DNA of 64,000 nt, from the NCBI GenBank assembly GCA_052400665.1, contig JBQTGK010000004.1. One strand, written 5' to 3'. The notes under the pieces are model-generated. The model ran no database searches and was not told the DNA's origin. It saw only the letters and a list, made by a program, of their open reading frames with translations. Each line of letters opens with the position of its first letter. Positions within the stretch are counted from its first letter, which is position 1. This DNA is from JBQTGK01 sp052400665 (GTDB lineage: Bacteria; Bacteroidota; Bacteroidia; Bacteroidales; Marinifilaceae). Below are positions 16,495 to 24,535 of this stretch, one piece after another. The position numbers and the translations under genes were made by a program.

Positions 16495-17571
16495 ATGAAA
16501 CGAGTATTAGATGTTGTTAAGCCAGGTGTGGTAACTGGTGATGATGTACAAAAATTATTTCAGGTTGCTAAAGAAGAAGGTTTTGCAATTCCTGCGGTAA
16601 ACGTTGTAGGAACAAACTCAATTAACGCTGCTCTTGAAGCTGCTAAAGAAGTAAATTCTCCAATTATTATTCAATTCTCGAATGGTGGAGCATCTTTTTT
16701 TGCAGGCAAAGGTATTAAAGCTGAAGGTCAGGCTGGAGCGATTATTGGAGCTATTGCAGGAGCGAAATATGTGCACACAGTAGCAGAACATTACGGAATT
16801 CCAGTAATTTTACACACTGATCATGCTGCGAAAAAATTATTACCTTGGATCGACGGTTTGTTAACTGCTGGGGAAGAGTATTTCGCACAAAAAGGAAAAC
16901 CATTGTTCAGTTCTCACATGTTAGATCTATCAGAGGAAACTCTTGAAGAAAATATCGATACATGTGCAAAATACCTTGAGCGTATGGACAAATTGGGTAT
17001 GACTCTTGAAATTGAATTAGGTTGTACCGGAGGTGAAGAAGATGGTGTTGATAATTCAGATATGGATAACTCACTATTGTATACACAACCAGAAGATGTG
17101 GCTTTAGCTTATGAAACATTATTAAAAGTTTCTTCTCGTTTTACAATTGCAGCTTCATTTGGTAATGTACATGGTGTTTACAAACCAGGTAATGTTGTGT
17201 TAACCCCAAAAATCTTATTAAATTCTCAGTCGTTTATTTCTGATAAATATTCAGTTGCTAAAAATACTGTTGATTTTGTTTTCCACGGAGGTTCAGGTTC
17301 AAGTCTTGAAGAAATTCGTGAAGCAATTTCTTATGGTGTGATTAAAATGAATATCGATACAGATACTCAGTGGGCTTGCTGGAATGGAATTCGTGAATTT
17401 GAAGCTAAAAATCACGACTATCTTCAAGGTCAAATTGGTAATCCTGATGGAGACGATAAGCCAAATAAAAAATTCTATGATCCTCGTGTTTGGTTGCGTG
17501 CCGGTGAGGTTTCTATGAAAGATCGTTTGGTTAAAGCATTTAATGATTTAAATGCTGTTGATCGTAACTAA
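16495..17571 (+). CDS. fbaA: Class II fructose-bisphosphate aldolase
   Basis: A 358-residue zinc-dependent aldolase that splits fructose-1,6-bisphosphate into dihydroxyacetone phosphate and glyceraldehyde-3-phosphate. Class II features are visible: FAIPAVNVVGTNS near the N-terminus, the metal/catalytic motif LHTDHAAKKLLPW, the ELGCTGGEEDGVDNS segment, the later zinc-ligand region NVHGVYKPG, and FHGGSGSS with KMNIDTDTQWA for phosphate binding. Length and motifs match the class IIA (yeast/E. coli FbaA) subgroup. It is monocistronic, with a strong terminator downstream. It complements gapA in glycolysis and gluconeogenesis. Confidence 0.97.
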   Translation: MKRVLDVVKPGVVTGDDVQKLFQVAKEEGFAIPAVNVVGTNSINAALEAAKEVNSPIIIQFSNGGASFFAGKGIKAEGQAGAIIGAIAGAKYVHTVAEHYGIPVILHTDHAAKKLLPWIDGLLTAGEEYFAQKGKPLFSSHMLDLSEETLEENIDTCAKYLERMDKLGMTLEIELGCTGGEEDGVDNSDMDNSLLYTQPEDVALAYETLLKVSSRFTIAASFGNVHGVYKPGNVVLTPKILLNSQSFISDKYSVAKNTVDFVFHGGSGSSLEEIREAISYGVIKMNIDTDTQWACWNGIREFEAKNHDYLQGQIGNPDGDDKPNKKFYDPRVWLRAGEVSMKDRLVKAFNDLNAVDRN

Positions 17572-17592
17572 TCATTCTAAAATATATACAAG

Positions 17593-17620
17593 AGCCTGGA
17601 GTTTATCCAGGCTTTTTTTG
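17593..17620 (+). terminator. Intrinsic terminator after fbaA
   Basis: AGCCTGGA (17593-17600) pairs perfectly with TCCAGGCT (17606-17613) around GTTTA, followed by a run of T. It lies about 20 nt after the stop. Confidence 0.88.
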
Positions 17621-17715
17621 TTTGGAGTAGTTCTAAAAAAAGAATGAGTTTAGGATTTAGAACTTAAAATTCGCAAATTTGAATTTACCCTAATTTATAA
17701 TGAATATCATTTTGT

Positions 17716-19083
17716 ATGTCTGAAGTATCCTCACTAAAAAGGGAAGTGTTTACAAGTAAATTTGGAGTGATTGCTGCTGCGGCAGGGTCGGCAGTTGGTT
17801 TAGGTAATATATGGAAATTCCCCTATATTACTGGTGTGTATGGAGGAGCAGCTTTTTTATTTGTCTATCTTGGGTTTATAGTTCTTATTGGTTTACCCGT
17901 AATGTTATCAGAATTTATTATTGGTAGAAAATCCGGGAGTAATATTTTTGGTGCATACAAATCCTTAGCTCCCAATTCTCCATGGAAATTAGTTGGATTG
18001 CTCGGACTTGCTGCTGCAGGAATGATTTTAGCTTTTTATGGGGTTGTTGCTGGTTGGAGCATTGATTATGTAGTAAAAGCATGCTCGGGAAGTTTTATGG
18101 AAAAAAATCCTACTGAGCTGTCTTTAATGTTTACTAATTTTATTCAGGCTCCTTTTACGCCAGTTATTTATCAATTGCTTTTTATGATTCTAACAATGGC
18201 AATTGTTGGTGTTGGTATTAAAGATGGAATTGAAAAATATGCTAAAATTTTAATGCCATTGTTAGTTGTATTAATTATAGTTCTTGATATTAGAGCCATT
18301 ACATTGGATGGAGCAGGAGAGGGGTTAAAGTTTTTGTTCCATCCTGATTTTTCAAAATTAACTGCAGAAGGTGTACTAAGTGCATTGGGACATGCTTTTT
18401 TCTCTTTAAGTCTTGGTATGGGTACACTTGTAACTTATGGAGCTTATATCGATAGTAGTAATAATCTTGCAAAAACAGCAGTACAAGTTACTGTTGCTGA
18501 TACATTAATAGCTATTTTGGCTGGTGTAGCAATATTTCCTGCAGTTTTTGCTTTTGGTATTGAACCAAGTAGTGGTCCAGGACTGGTTTTTATTACTTTA
18601 CCAAATGTGTTTCAGCAAATGCCAGGAGGCTTCTTTTTTTCTATTTTGTTTTTTCTTCTACTTACGGTAGCGGCATTAACGTCATCTATTTCTATTCTTG
18701 AGGTGGTTGTTGCTTACTTTAAAGAAGAACTTAAAATACAAAGAAAGCTTGCCACAATTATTAGTACCGTTATAATTTCAATCATAGGAATTTTCTGTTC
18801 CTTATCAATGGGAATTCTTGAGGAGCATAAATTGTTTGATTTGAATTTTTTCGATTTGCTCGATTGGGTTTCTGCGAACATGTTACTTCCTCTTGGGGGA
18901 TTGTTTATATCTTTATTTGTAGGATGGTATCTTGGTAAGGATAAGGTTAAGGAGGAACTTTCAAAAGGTTCGGTAGTAGTAAAATATCTATTATCTGTTT
19001 TTATATTTCTTATTCGTTATGTAGCTCCTGTAGCAATTGCAATTGTATTCTTAAATGGTATAGGTATAATTAATTTTGCTTAA
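17716..19083 (+). CDS. Neurotransmitter:sodium symporter family transporter
   Basis: A 455-residue inner-membrane protein of the NSS (LeuT-like) family, which couples import of amino acids or related solutes to sodium. The diagnostic TM1 motif GSAVGLGNIWKFPY is at residues 24-37, with GGAAFLFVYL (TM2) soon after. The length fits the bacterial 11-12 helix subgroup, and about eleven hydrophobic segments can be seen. The substrate cannot be told from sequence. The gene stands between fbaA and a helix-hairpin-helix protein, 55 nt upstream of the latter, which may be co-transcribed. Confidence 0.93.
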   Translation: MSEVSSLKREVFTSKFGVIAAAAGSAVGLGNIWKFPYITGVYGGAAFLFVYLGFIVLIGLPVMLSEFIIGRKSGSNIFGAYKSLAPNSPWKLVGLLGLAAAGMILAFYGVVAGWSIDYVVKACSGSFMEKNPTELSLMFTNFIQAPFTPVIYQLLFMILTMAIVGVGIKDGIEKYAKILMPLLVVLIIVLDIRAITLDGAGEGLKFLFHPDFSKLTAEGVLSALGHAFFSLSLGMGTLVTYGAYIDSSNNLAKTAVQVTVADTLIAILAGVAIFPAVFAFGIEPSSGPGLVFITLPNVFQQMPGGFFFSILFFLLLTVAALTSSISILEVVVAYFKEELKIQRKLATIISTVIISIIGIFCSLSMGILEEHKLFDLNFFDLLDWVSANMLLPLGGLFISLFVGWYLGKDKVKEELSKGSVVVKYLLSVFIFLIRYVAPVAIAIVFLNGIGIINFA

Positions 19084-19138
19084 TCCTGTTCTTTTTTATA
19101 ATATTAATAAGAGTTATTTTAATAGCCTTATTTAATTT

Positions 19139-20230
19139 ATGTCGTTAAGAAAGAATATAAAAGAATATTTTACATATTCAACCGCCGAAAAAAGAGGTAT
19201 TCTACTTCTTTTGATTTTGTTAGTTGGCATTTATATAGTACCTGTCTTTTTAAAATCTGATAATGGAGAGGAAATTGTTTTTGATGAGGAAAAACAAGCC
19301 GAATTTCAAAAAATGATAAAGGGTTTTGAAGGGCGTAGCGATCGTAAAAATGAAGTCAAATATTTTAAATTTGATCCTAATACAGCTAGCGAAGAACAAC
19401 TTCGTAAATTAGGCTTTAAAGAATTTCAAATAAAAAACCTCAAGAAATATAGAAGTTTTGGAGGACGCATTAAAAATAAAAGCGATCTTCAAAAAATATA
19501 TGGGATCACAAAAGATGATTATAATCGGCTTAAAGCATTTATTCAAATTAAGCGTATTGCTAAAAGGAAAATAGAAGAACAAGAAGCTAAAAAGAGAAAA
19601 ACCTATTTATTCGCTTTTAATCCTAATGAGCTGTCAATTTCTGGCTGGGACAGTTTAGGTGTGGATAATAGGATTGCAAATAGAATTCAGAATTACATTA
19701 AAGCTGGTGGCGAATTTAATAGCAAGAATGATTTAAAAAGGATATATGGTTTTGATACCCTTGTGTTAGCTAAACTTATTCCATACATTAAAATCCCCAA
19801 ACAGGGTGCCGCTAAATATGTAAGAGTAAAGAGGCCAATTAATTTGAATAATTGTGATACAACAGAATTAAAAAGCTTACCAGGAATAGGTTCTGTATTG
19901 TCAAAACGCATAATTAAATATAGAAATATGCTTGGTGGTTTTGTGCAAAAAAAACAATTGCTGGAAGTTTATGGTGTTTCAAAAGATAAATATGGTAAGA
20001 TTATAGAATTACTTACAGTTGATACTACTCAAATTATAAAAATTAGACTTAGTTTTGTGAATAGCGAGAAACTATATCAACATCCATATATAAGTAGAAG
20101 GACTGCTGTTGATATAATACGTTATCGTCAAAAAACTGGCGGGATCAGAGTGGTCAGTGAGTTGAAAACCAATAATCTAATTGGCGATTCGCTTTACTTT
20201 AAATTACGTCCTTATCTTTCGATTGAATAG
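19139..20230 (+). CDS. Membrane-anchored helix-hairpin-helix (ComEA-like) protein
   Basis: A 363-residue protein with an N-terminal cytoplasmic stub, one membrane helix (about 20-38) and four repeats of a helix-hairpin-helix unit. The units cover roughly residues 78-136, 158-218, 233-292 and 300-360. The third holds the clearest HhH signature, LKSLPGIGSVLSKRIIKYR, and each ends with a YG/FD-like turn before the next hairpin. Such ComEA-type domains bind DNA non-specifically; a role in DNA uptake or envelope-associated DNA binding is inference. No other competence genes are seen here. Confidence 0.85.
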   Translation: MSLRKNIKEYFTYSTAEKRGILLLLILLVGIYIVPVFLKSDNGEEIVFDEEKQAEFQKMIKGFEGRSDRKNEVKYFKFDPNTASEEQLRKLGFKEFQIKNLKKYRSFGGRIKNKSDLQKIYGITKDDYNRLKAFIQIKRIAKRKIEEQEAKKRKTYLFAFNPNELSISGWDSLGVDNRIANRIQNYIKAGGEFNSKNDLKRIYGFDTLVLAKLIPYIKIPKQGAAKYVRVKRPINLNNCDTTELKSLPGIGSVLSKRIIKYRNMLGGFVQKKQLLEVYGVSKDKYGKIIELLTVDTTQIIKIRLSFVNSEKLYQHPYISRRTAVDIIRYRQKTGGIRVVSELKTNNLIGDSLYFKLRPYLSIE

Positions 20231-20341
20231 AAAATAGATTTTTAGCCAAGAAAATATTGGATATTTTGTAGTTTGCAGAAACTAACAATTTTACATGATT
20301 TCATAAGAAGAAGATATTTTCGATACTTTTATTCAAATAAA

Positions 20342-20373
20342 TTTGAATAATACTGATTGAATTGATAAATTTG
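20342..20373 (+). promoter_or_regulatory. Full Bacteroidota promoter of rpsU
   Basis: TTTG (20342-20345), a 20-bp spacer and TAAATTTG (20366-20373) give a perfect housekeeping promoter, 40 nt before the rpsU ATG. Predicted transcription starts near 20380, leaving a leader of about 35 nt that contains the SD sequence. Confidence 0.8.
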
Positions 20374-20400
20374 CGGCTCACTTAGAAAAACATAAATATT

Positions 20401-20407
20401 AAAGGAG
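20401..20407 (+). promoter_or_regulatory. Strong Shine-Dalgarno sequence of rpsU
   Basis: AAAGGAG ends 6 nt before the ATG. Bacteroidota genes rarely carry SD sequences because their ribosomes hide the anti-SD in a pocket that includes bS21. A strong SD on the bS21 gene itself fits the published model in which free anti-SD (lack of bS21) favours rpsU translation. Confidence 0.8.
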
Positions 20408-20413
20408 AAAATT

Positions 20414-20605
20414 ATGATTGTTATTCCTATGAAAGAAGGCGAAAATATTGAAAGAGCCTTAAAGAAGTTTAAAAGAAAATTTGAGAAAACTGGTGTAATC
20501 AAAGAGCTTAGAGGAAGACAGGTTTATAAAAAACCATCTATCAAAAGAAGAGAAGAGAAATTACACGCAATTTACGTTCAGCAAATGCAACAAGCTGAAG
20601 ATTGA
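20414..20605 (+). CDS. rpsU: Ribosomal protein bS21
   Basis: A 63-residue, strongly basic small-subunit protein. The start IVIPMKEGENIERALKKFKR is the standard bS21 N-terminus, and the RRR/K-rich helix and acidic tail QQAED follow. In Bacteroidota bS21, with bS18 and bS6, sequesters the 3' end of 16S rRNA on the platform. It has its own perfect promoter and a strong SD, consistent with autoregulation. Downstream, a Xer recombinase starts 83 nt later and hpf follows, so these three may share a transcript. Confidence 0.96.
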   Translation: MIVIPMKEGENIERALKKFKRKFEKTGVIKELRGRQVYKKPSIKRREEKLHAIYVQQMQQAED

Positions 20606-20688
20606 TTTTCTTTTAGATTAATTCCTTGATGTCTTAATTTTTTGTATCTTAGTTTATCCTATAGAATAAGGATAAATATTCCAGATGT

Positions 20689-21570
20689 ATGAGTTTTAAG
20701 GAATCTTTTCTATCTTATTTACAATACGAAAAACGATATTCAGAACATACTGTTTTGTCTTACGATTGTGATTTGACTCAATTTTTTGATTTCTTATTAA
20801 AAAGTGTGAGTGAATGTCAGGTTGAGAAGGTGTGTTTTAAGGATGTGAGGAAATGGGTTGTTTTCTTGATGAATGAAGGAAATAGTTCACGTACTGTGAA
20901 TAGAAAATTATCCACTTTAAAATCTTTTTTTAAGTTTTTATTGCGCGAAGCAAAAATTGATACGAATCCAATGGATCGTGTTGTTGGTCCGCGTCAAGGG
21001 AGAAAACTTCCTGGGTTTTTAGCTGAAGATTCAATGCAGCTATTAAGGGAGATTGATTTTGGAAGTGGTTATGAAGGTGTGCGAGATCAATTGGTGTTAG
21101 AGCTATTTTATCAAACTGGGATGAGATTGTCTGAGTTGATGAACTTAAAAGAATCAAGTTTTGATCGCGGAACGTCTTCAGTTAAAGTATTAGGAAAAAG
21201 AAATAAGGAAAGGATCATTCCGACAAACAAAAGTTTAGAGAAATTACTCGATAAGTATTTAGATGTAAAACAAAAAACTTTTGATGACGGGAGTGATTTT
21301 CTTTTTGTAACTAAAAAGGGGGTGCCTGTTTACGAAAAATTGTTGTATAGGATAGTGGTTAAACATTTATCTAAAATTACAACAATGACCAAGCGAAGTC
21401 CGCATGTTTTGCGTCATACTTTTGCAACTCATTTATTAAATAATGGTGCAGAGTTAAATGCTGTAAAAGAATTGTTGGGACATTCTAATCTTTCTGCTAC
21501 GCAGATTTATACTCATACTTCTTTCGAACGTTTAAATAATATATATAAACAAGCTCATCCAAGAGCATAA
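20689..21570 (+). CDS. xerC: XerC/XerD-type tyrosine recombinase
   Basis: A 293-residue site-specific recombinase of the chromosome-dimer resolution type. An N-terminal SAM-like core-binding domain (1-95) is followed by a catalytic domain with every active residue in place: Arg146 (GMRLSEL), Lys170, His239 and Arg242 (HVLRHTFATHLL), His265 (LLGHSNL) and nucleophile Tyr274 (IYTH). Length and motifs fit chromosomal Xer proteins, not phage integrases, and no att site or mobile genes are near. XerC and XerD cannot be told apart with certainty from sequence alone. It lies between rpsU and hpf, with hpf only 17 nt downstream. Confidence 0.92.
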   Translation: MSFKESFLSYLQYEKRYSEHTVLSYDCDLTQFFDFLLKSVSECQVEKVCFKDVRKWVVFLMNEGNSSRTVNRKLSTLKSFFKFLLREAKIDTNPMDRVVGPRQGRKLPGFLAEDSMQLLREIDFGSGYEGVRDQLVLELFYQTGMRLSELMNLKESSFDRGTSSVKVLGKRNKERIIPTNKSLEKLLDKYLDVKQKTFDDGSDFLFVTKKGVPVYEKLLYRIVVKHLSKITTMTKRSPHVLRHTFATHLLNNGAELNAVKELLGHSNLSATQIYTHTSFERLNNIYKQAHPRA

Positions 21571-21575
21571 ATTTT

Positions 21576-21580
21576 GGAGG
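21576..21580 (+). promoter_or_regulatory. Strong Shine-Dalgarno sequence of hpf
   Basis: GGAGG ends 7 nt before the ATG of the hibernation factor. It is the second strong SD within 1.2 kb in a genome where most starts here have none, so it is likely to be functional. Confidence 0.7.
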
Positions 21581-21587
21581 AATAAAT

Positions 21588-21887
21588 ATGAATATAAACA
21601 TTCAATCAATAGGCTTTGTTGCCGATGTTAAGCTGGAAGATTTTATAGAAAATAAGCTAGGTAAGATTATGAAGCTAAATGATGATGTATCTGGAGCTCA
21701 GGTTTTTCTTAGGGTAGAAAAGTCAGCCAATACAGAAAATAAAGTTGTTGAAATCAGTCTTGAAGCAAAAGGTGGTGAGTTCTTTGCTAAAAAGCAAAGT
21801 AAGACATTTGAAGAGTCTACAGATTTAGCTGTTGAGGCACTGCGAAAACAGGTTGTGAAACACAAAGAGAAGCTTCGTGCAAAATAA
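21588..21887 (+). CDS. hpf: Short-form ribosome hibernation promoting factor
   Basis: A 99-residue HPF/RaiA-family protein. It binds the decoding centre of idle ribosomes and helps form or stabilise hibernating particles. The alpha/beta fold can be traced: IQSIGFVADVKLEDFIENKL at the start, the IMKLNDDVSGAQVFLRVE strand, KVVEISLEAKG, and a basic C-terminal helix KQVVKHKEKLRAK. It lacks the long C-terminal dimerisation domain, so it is the short form. Translation is likely driven by the GGAGG SD. It is probably co-transcribed with the Xer gene. Confidence 0.93.
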   Translation: MNINIQSIGFVADVKLEDFIENKLGKIMKLNDDVSGAQVFLRVEKSANTENKVVEISLEAKGGEFFAKKQSKTFEESTDLAVEALRKQVVKHKEKLRAK

Positions 21888-21908
21888 TTGTAAAAAATGC
21901 ATAATTAT

Positions 21909-21940
21909 TTTGTGATAAGATTAAAATATATTTACATTTG
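21909..21940 (+). promoter_or_regulatory. Full promoter of the tRNA-tuf-secE-nusG-rpl operon
   Basis: TTTG (21909-21912), a 20-bp spacer and TACATTTG (21933-21940) form a perfect Bacteroidota promoter 52 nt before the first tRNA. It is the only complete promoter I see for the tRNA-tuf block. Confidence 0.8.
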
Positions 21941-21992
21941 CAAACCATTTTTAGGGAAAAATAGATCCTGTTAAATAAGTGGTTTGCATTTT

Positions 21993-22066
21993 GCCGATGT
22001 AGCTCAGCTGGCTAGAGCAGCTGATTTGTAATCAGCAGGTCGTGGGTTCGAGTCCCTCCATCGGCT
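21993..22066 (+). tRNA. tRNA-Thr (UGU)
   Basis: Acceptor GCCGATG/CATCGGC pairs fully, D-loop AGCTCAGCTGGCTAGAGCA, anticodon stem GCTGA/TCAGC with loop TTTGTAA (anticodon TGT), and TTCGAGT T-loop. Discriminator T; CCA is not encoded. First gene of a tRNA cluster that leads into tuf. Confidence 0.96.
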
Positions 22067-22083
22067 CTGTTTAAAATATATTT

Positions 22084-22165
22084 GGGGAGATACCAAAGTG
22101 GCCAACTGGGGCGGACTGTAACTCCGCTGACTTCGTCTTCGTAGGTTCGAATCCTGCTCTCCCCA
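22084..22165 (+). tRNA. tRNA-Tyr (GUA)
   Basis: Class II tRNA with acceptor GGGGAGA/TCTCCCC, anticodon stem GCGGA/TCCGC around CTGTAAC (anticodon GTA), a long variable arm (GACTTCGTC) and TTCGAAT T-loop. Discriminator A; CCA is not encoded. Confidence 0.96.
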
Positions 22166-22201
22166 CTTTTAATGAAAAAGGAATAAAGATATTTCTTTTA
22201 T

Positions 22202-22274
22202 GCGGGAATAGCTCAGTTGATAGAGCATCAGCCTTCCAAGCTGAGGGTCGCGAGTTTGAGTCTCGTTTCCCGCT
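22202..22274 (+). tRNA. tRNA-Gly (UCC)
   Basis: Acceptor GCGGGAA/TTCCCGC, anticodon stem TCAGC/GCTGA with loop CTTCCAA (anticodon TCC). The T-loop reads TTTGAGT, slightly unlike the usual TTCGAnT. CCA is not encoded. Confidence 0.95.
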
Positions 22275-22291
22275 CATAGAAAAGTTTAGTT

Positions 22292-22363
22292 GCCGTTGTA
22301 GCTCAGGGGTAGAGCGCTTCCTTGGTAAGGAAGAGGTCATGAGTTCAAATCTCATCAATGGCT
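22292..22363 (+). tRNA. tRNA-Thr (GGU)
   Basis: Acceptor GCCGTTG/CAATGGC with one G-T pair, anticodon stem CTTCC/GGAAG with loop TTGGTAA (anticodon GGT), T-loop TTCAAAT. A second threonine isoacceptor, 59 nt before tuf, in the conserved tRNA-tuf arrangement. Confidence 0.95.
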
Positions 22364-22422
22364 CGTGAATTTTTAAAGTATTGTTTTTAATTGTTGTCTA
22401 ATATTAATTAACTTATTGAGTT

Positions 22423-23610
22423 ATGGCTAAAGAACATTTTGACAGGTCAAAACCACACGTAAATATCGGTACTATTGGTCACGTTGACCACGGTAAAACT
22501 ACTTTGACTGCTGCTATTACTACTGTATTGGCGAAAAAAGGTTTGTCTGAAGTAAAATCATTCGATTCTATCGATAATGCTCCTGAGGAGAAAGAGAGAG
22601 GTATTACTATTAATACAGCTCACGTAGAATACCAAACTGCTAACCGTCACTACGCTCACGTTGACTGTCCAGGTCACGCGGATTACGTGAAGAATATGGT
22701 AACTGGTGCTGCTCAGATGGATGGTGCTATTTTGGTTTGTGCTGCAACTGATGGTCCTATGCCACAGACTCGCGAGCATATCCTTTTAGCTCGTCAGGTA
22801 AATGTACCTAGAATCGTTGTTTTCTTGAACAAAGTTGACATGGTTGACGATGAAGAGATGCTTGAGTTAGTTGAGATGGAAGTTCGTGAATTGTTAGACT
22901 TTTATGAGTTTGATGGTGATAACACTCCTATCATCGCTGGTTCTGCACTAGGTGGATTGAACGGAGAAGCTGAGTGGGAAGATAAAATCATGGAATTAAT
23001 GGAAGCTGTTGATACTTGGATTCCACTTCCTCCACGTGATGTAGATAAGGCTTTCTTAATGCCAGTTGAGGATGTATTCTCTATTACAGGTCGTGGTACT
23101 GTTGCAACAGGTCGTATCGAAACTGGTATCGTTAAAACAGGTGAAGAAGTTCAAATCATTGGTCTTGGAGCTGAAGGTATGAAATCTGTAATCACTGGTG
23201 TTGAGATGTTCCGTAAGATTTTGGACGAAGGTCAAGCAGGTGATAATGTTGGTCTATTGTTGAGAGGTATCGATAAAGCTGCTATTAAGCGTGGTATGGT
23301 TATTTCTCACCCAAATACTATTACTCCTCATACTAAGATTAAAGCTGAGGTTTATGTATTGAAAAAAGAAGAAGGTGGACGTCACACTCCATTCCATAAT
23401 AAATACCGTCCTCAGTTCTATATCAGAACTCTAGATGTAACTGGTGAGATTACTCTTCCAGAAGGTGTTGAAATGGTTATGCCTGGTGATAACGTTACTA
23501 TTAATGTTGAATTGATTACTCCAGTTGCATGTGACTTAGGTCTACGTTTCGCTATCCGTGAAGGTGGTAGAACAGTAGGTGCTGGTCAAATTACTGAAAT
23601 TGTTGAGTAA
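22423..23610 (+). CDS. tuf: Elongation factor Tu
   Basis: A 395-residue GTPase that brings aminoacyl-tRNA to the ribosome. All GTP-binding elements are visible: GHVDHGKT (P-loop, 19-26), the effector region around RGITINTAHVEYQ, DCPGHADYVKNM, NKVDMVDDEE and the GSALGG loop. Domain 2 starts with RDVDKAFLMPVEDVF and domain 3 ends with RTVGAGQITEIVE. Codon use is strongly biased, as expected for a highly expressed gene. It lies in the tRNA operon and a hairpin follows before tRNA-Trp. The window shows only one tuf copy. Confidence 0.98.
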   Translation: MAKEHFDRSKPHVNIGTIGHVDHGKTTLTAAITTVLAKKGLSEVKSFDSIDNAPEEKERGITINTAHVEYQTANRHYAHVDCPGHADYVKNMVTGAAQMDGAILVCAATDGPMPQTREHILLARQVNVPRIVVFLNKVDMVDDEEMLELVEMEVRELLDFYEFDGDNTPIIAGSALGGLNGEAEWEDKIMELMEAVDTWIPLPPRDVDKAFLMPVEDVFSITGRGTVATGRIETGIVKTGEEVQIIGLGAEGMKSVITGVEMFRKILDEGQAGDNVGLLLRGIDKAAIKRGMVISHPNTITPHTKIKAEVYVLKKEEGGRHTPFHNKYRPQFYIRTLDVTGEITLPEGVEMVMPGDNVTINVELITPVACDLGLRFAIREGGRTVGAGQITEIVE

Positions 23611-23623
23611 TTAGAACATATAT

Positions 23624-23653
23624 AAGATTGGTCCGTTAGATCGGATCAATCTT
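23624..23653 (+). promoter_or_regulatory. Hairpin between tuf and tRNA-Trp
   Basis: AAGATTGGTCCG (23624-23635) pairs with CGGATCAATCTT (23642-23653) with one G-T pair and a 6-nt loop. No T-run follows, so it is more likely an RNA processing or stability element than a terminator. Confidence 0.5.
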
Positions 23654-23660
23654 CTTATAG

Positions 23661-23733
23661 ACGGGTGTAGCTCAGTTGGTAGAGCACTGGTCTCCAAAAC
23701 CAGGTGTCGGGAGTTCGAGTCTCTCCTCCCGTG
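23661..23733 (+). tRNA. tRNA-Trp (CCA)
   Basis: Anticodon stem CTGGT/ACCAG with loop CTCCAAA (anticodon CCA), D-loop AGCTCAGTTGGTAGAGCA, T-loop TTCGAGT. The acceptor ACGGGTG/CTCCCGT contains one T-T mismatch. Discriminator G. It lies 18 nt before secE, as in many Bacteroidota. Confidence 0.94.
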
Positions 23734-23751
23734 CAAAGACAAATTTGCCTT

Positions 23752-23943
23752 ATGAAACTAAAAATATACATTGAAGAAGTTTATAAAGAACTAGTTCAAA
23801 AAGTATCATGGCCATCATGGTCTGAACTCCAAAATAGTGCGATCGTAGTAATGATTGCTTCCACTATTATTGCACTTGCGATTTTCGTAATGGATTTGGG
23901 GTTCAAGAATTTGATGGATGTTATATACAGTATGTTACACTAA
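23752..23943 (+). CDS. secE: Preprotein translocase subunit SecE
   Basis: A 63-residue single-span inner-membrane protein of the SecYEG translocon. The conserved amphipathic stretch YIEEVYKELVQKVSWPSWSEL precedes one membrane helix (about residues 24-47). The correct start is ATG 23752: a longer frame from 23704 would read through the 3' end of tRNA-Trp, and its extra residues are a translation of tRNA sequence. The order tRNA-Trp, secE, nusG, rplK is the standard one. Confidence 0.95.
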   Translation: MKLKIYIEEVYKELVQKVSWPSWSELQNSAIVVMIASTIIALAIFVMDLGFKNLMDVIYSMLH

Positions 23944-23961
23944 ATTCCTTATTAGAAAAAG

Positions 23962-24510
23962 ATGGCTGAAATTGATAGAAAATGGTATGTTCTGAGGACT
24001 GTAGGAGGAAAAGAAAAGAAAGTCAAAGAATATATTGATAGTGAAATTTCTAATCTTGGTCTACAGGAGTATGTGTCACAGGTCCTCATTCCTACCGAAA
24101 AAGTGTTTCAAGTGCGTAACGGTAAGAAAATTAGTAAGGAAAGAATTTTTCTTCCTGGTTATATTCTTATTGAAGCAGCACTCGTTGGAGAAATTCCTCA
24201 CATCCTTCGTAATGTTACGAATGTGATTGGCTTCCTGGGGGATACCAAAGGCGGAGATCCTACTCCTATGCGTATGTCAGAAGTGAATCGCATATTGGGT
24301 AAGGTTGATGAACTAGCTAGCAAAGATGAGGAAATTAGTATTCCTTATTATGTTGGTGAGATGGTAAAAGTGACTGATGGACCATTTAATGGTTTTACTG
24401 GCGTGATCGAAGAGGTGAATTCTGAGAAGAAGAAACTGAAAGTAATGGTTAAAATCTTCGGACGTAAGACTCCTCTGGAATTAAGTTTCATGCAAGTAGA
24501 AAAAGAATAA
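23962..24510 (+). CDS. nusG: Transcription elongation/antitermination factor NusG
   Basis: A 182-residue protein linking RNA polymerase to Rho and the ribosome. The NGN domain starts with KWYVLRTVGGKEKKVKEYI (residues 6-24) and includes FLPGYILIE. The C-terminal KOW domain has GEMVKVTDGPFNGFTGVIEE. Length is normal. It starts 18 nt after secE and 25 nt before rplK ends the gap, in the standard operon order. Confidence 0.97.
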   Translation: MAEIDRKWYVLRTVGGKEKKVKEYIDSEISNLGLQEYVSQVLIPTEKVFQVRNGKKISKERIFLPGYILIEAALVGEIPHILRNVTNVIGFLGDTKGGDPTPMRMSEVNRILGKVDELASKDEEISIPYYVGEMVKVTDGPFNGFTGVIEEVNSEKKKLKVMVKIFGRKTPLELSFMQVEKE

Positions 24511-24535
24511 TTAAATCTTTTAGAAAAGTAAAGCT

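Noticed and set aside
20689..21570. Phage or island integrase
   Set aside because: Sequence and length are of the chromosomal Xer type, with no att repeats, excisionase or cargo genes around it.
22071..22358. Minus-strand 95-codon frame across the tRNA cluster
   Set aside because: It is antisense to tRNA-Tyr, Gly and Thr; its peptide (GRAGFEPTKT, RDSNSRPSAW) is the familiar mistranslation of tRNA genes.
23704..23751. Upstream extension of secE
   Set aside because: The added residues (SGVRVSPP) are a translation of the 3' half of tRNA-Trp; ATG 23752 is the real start.
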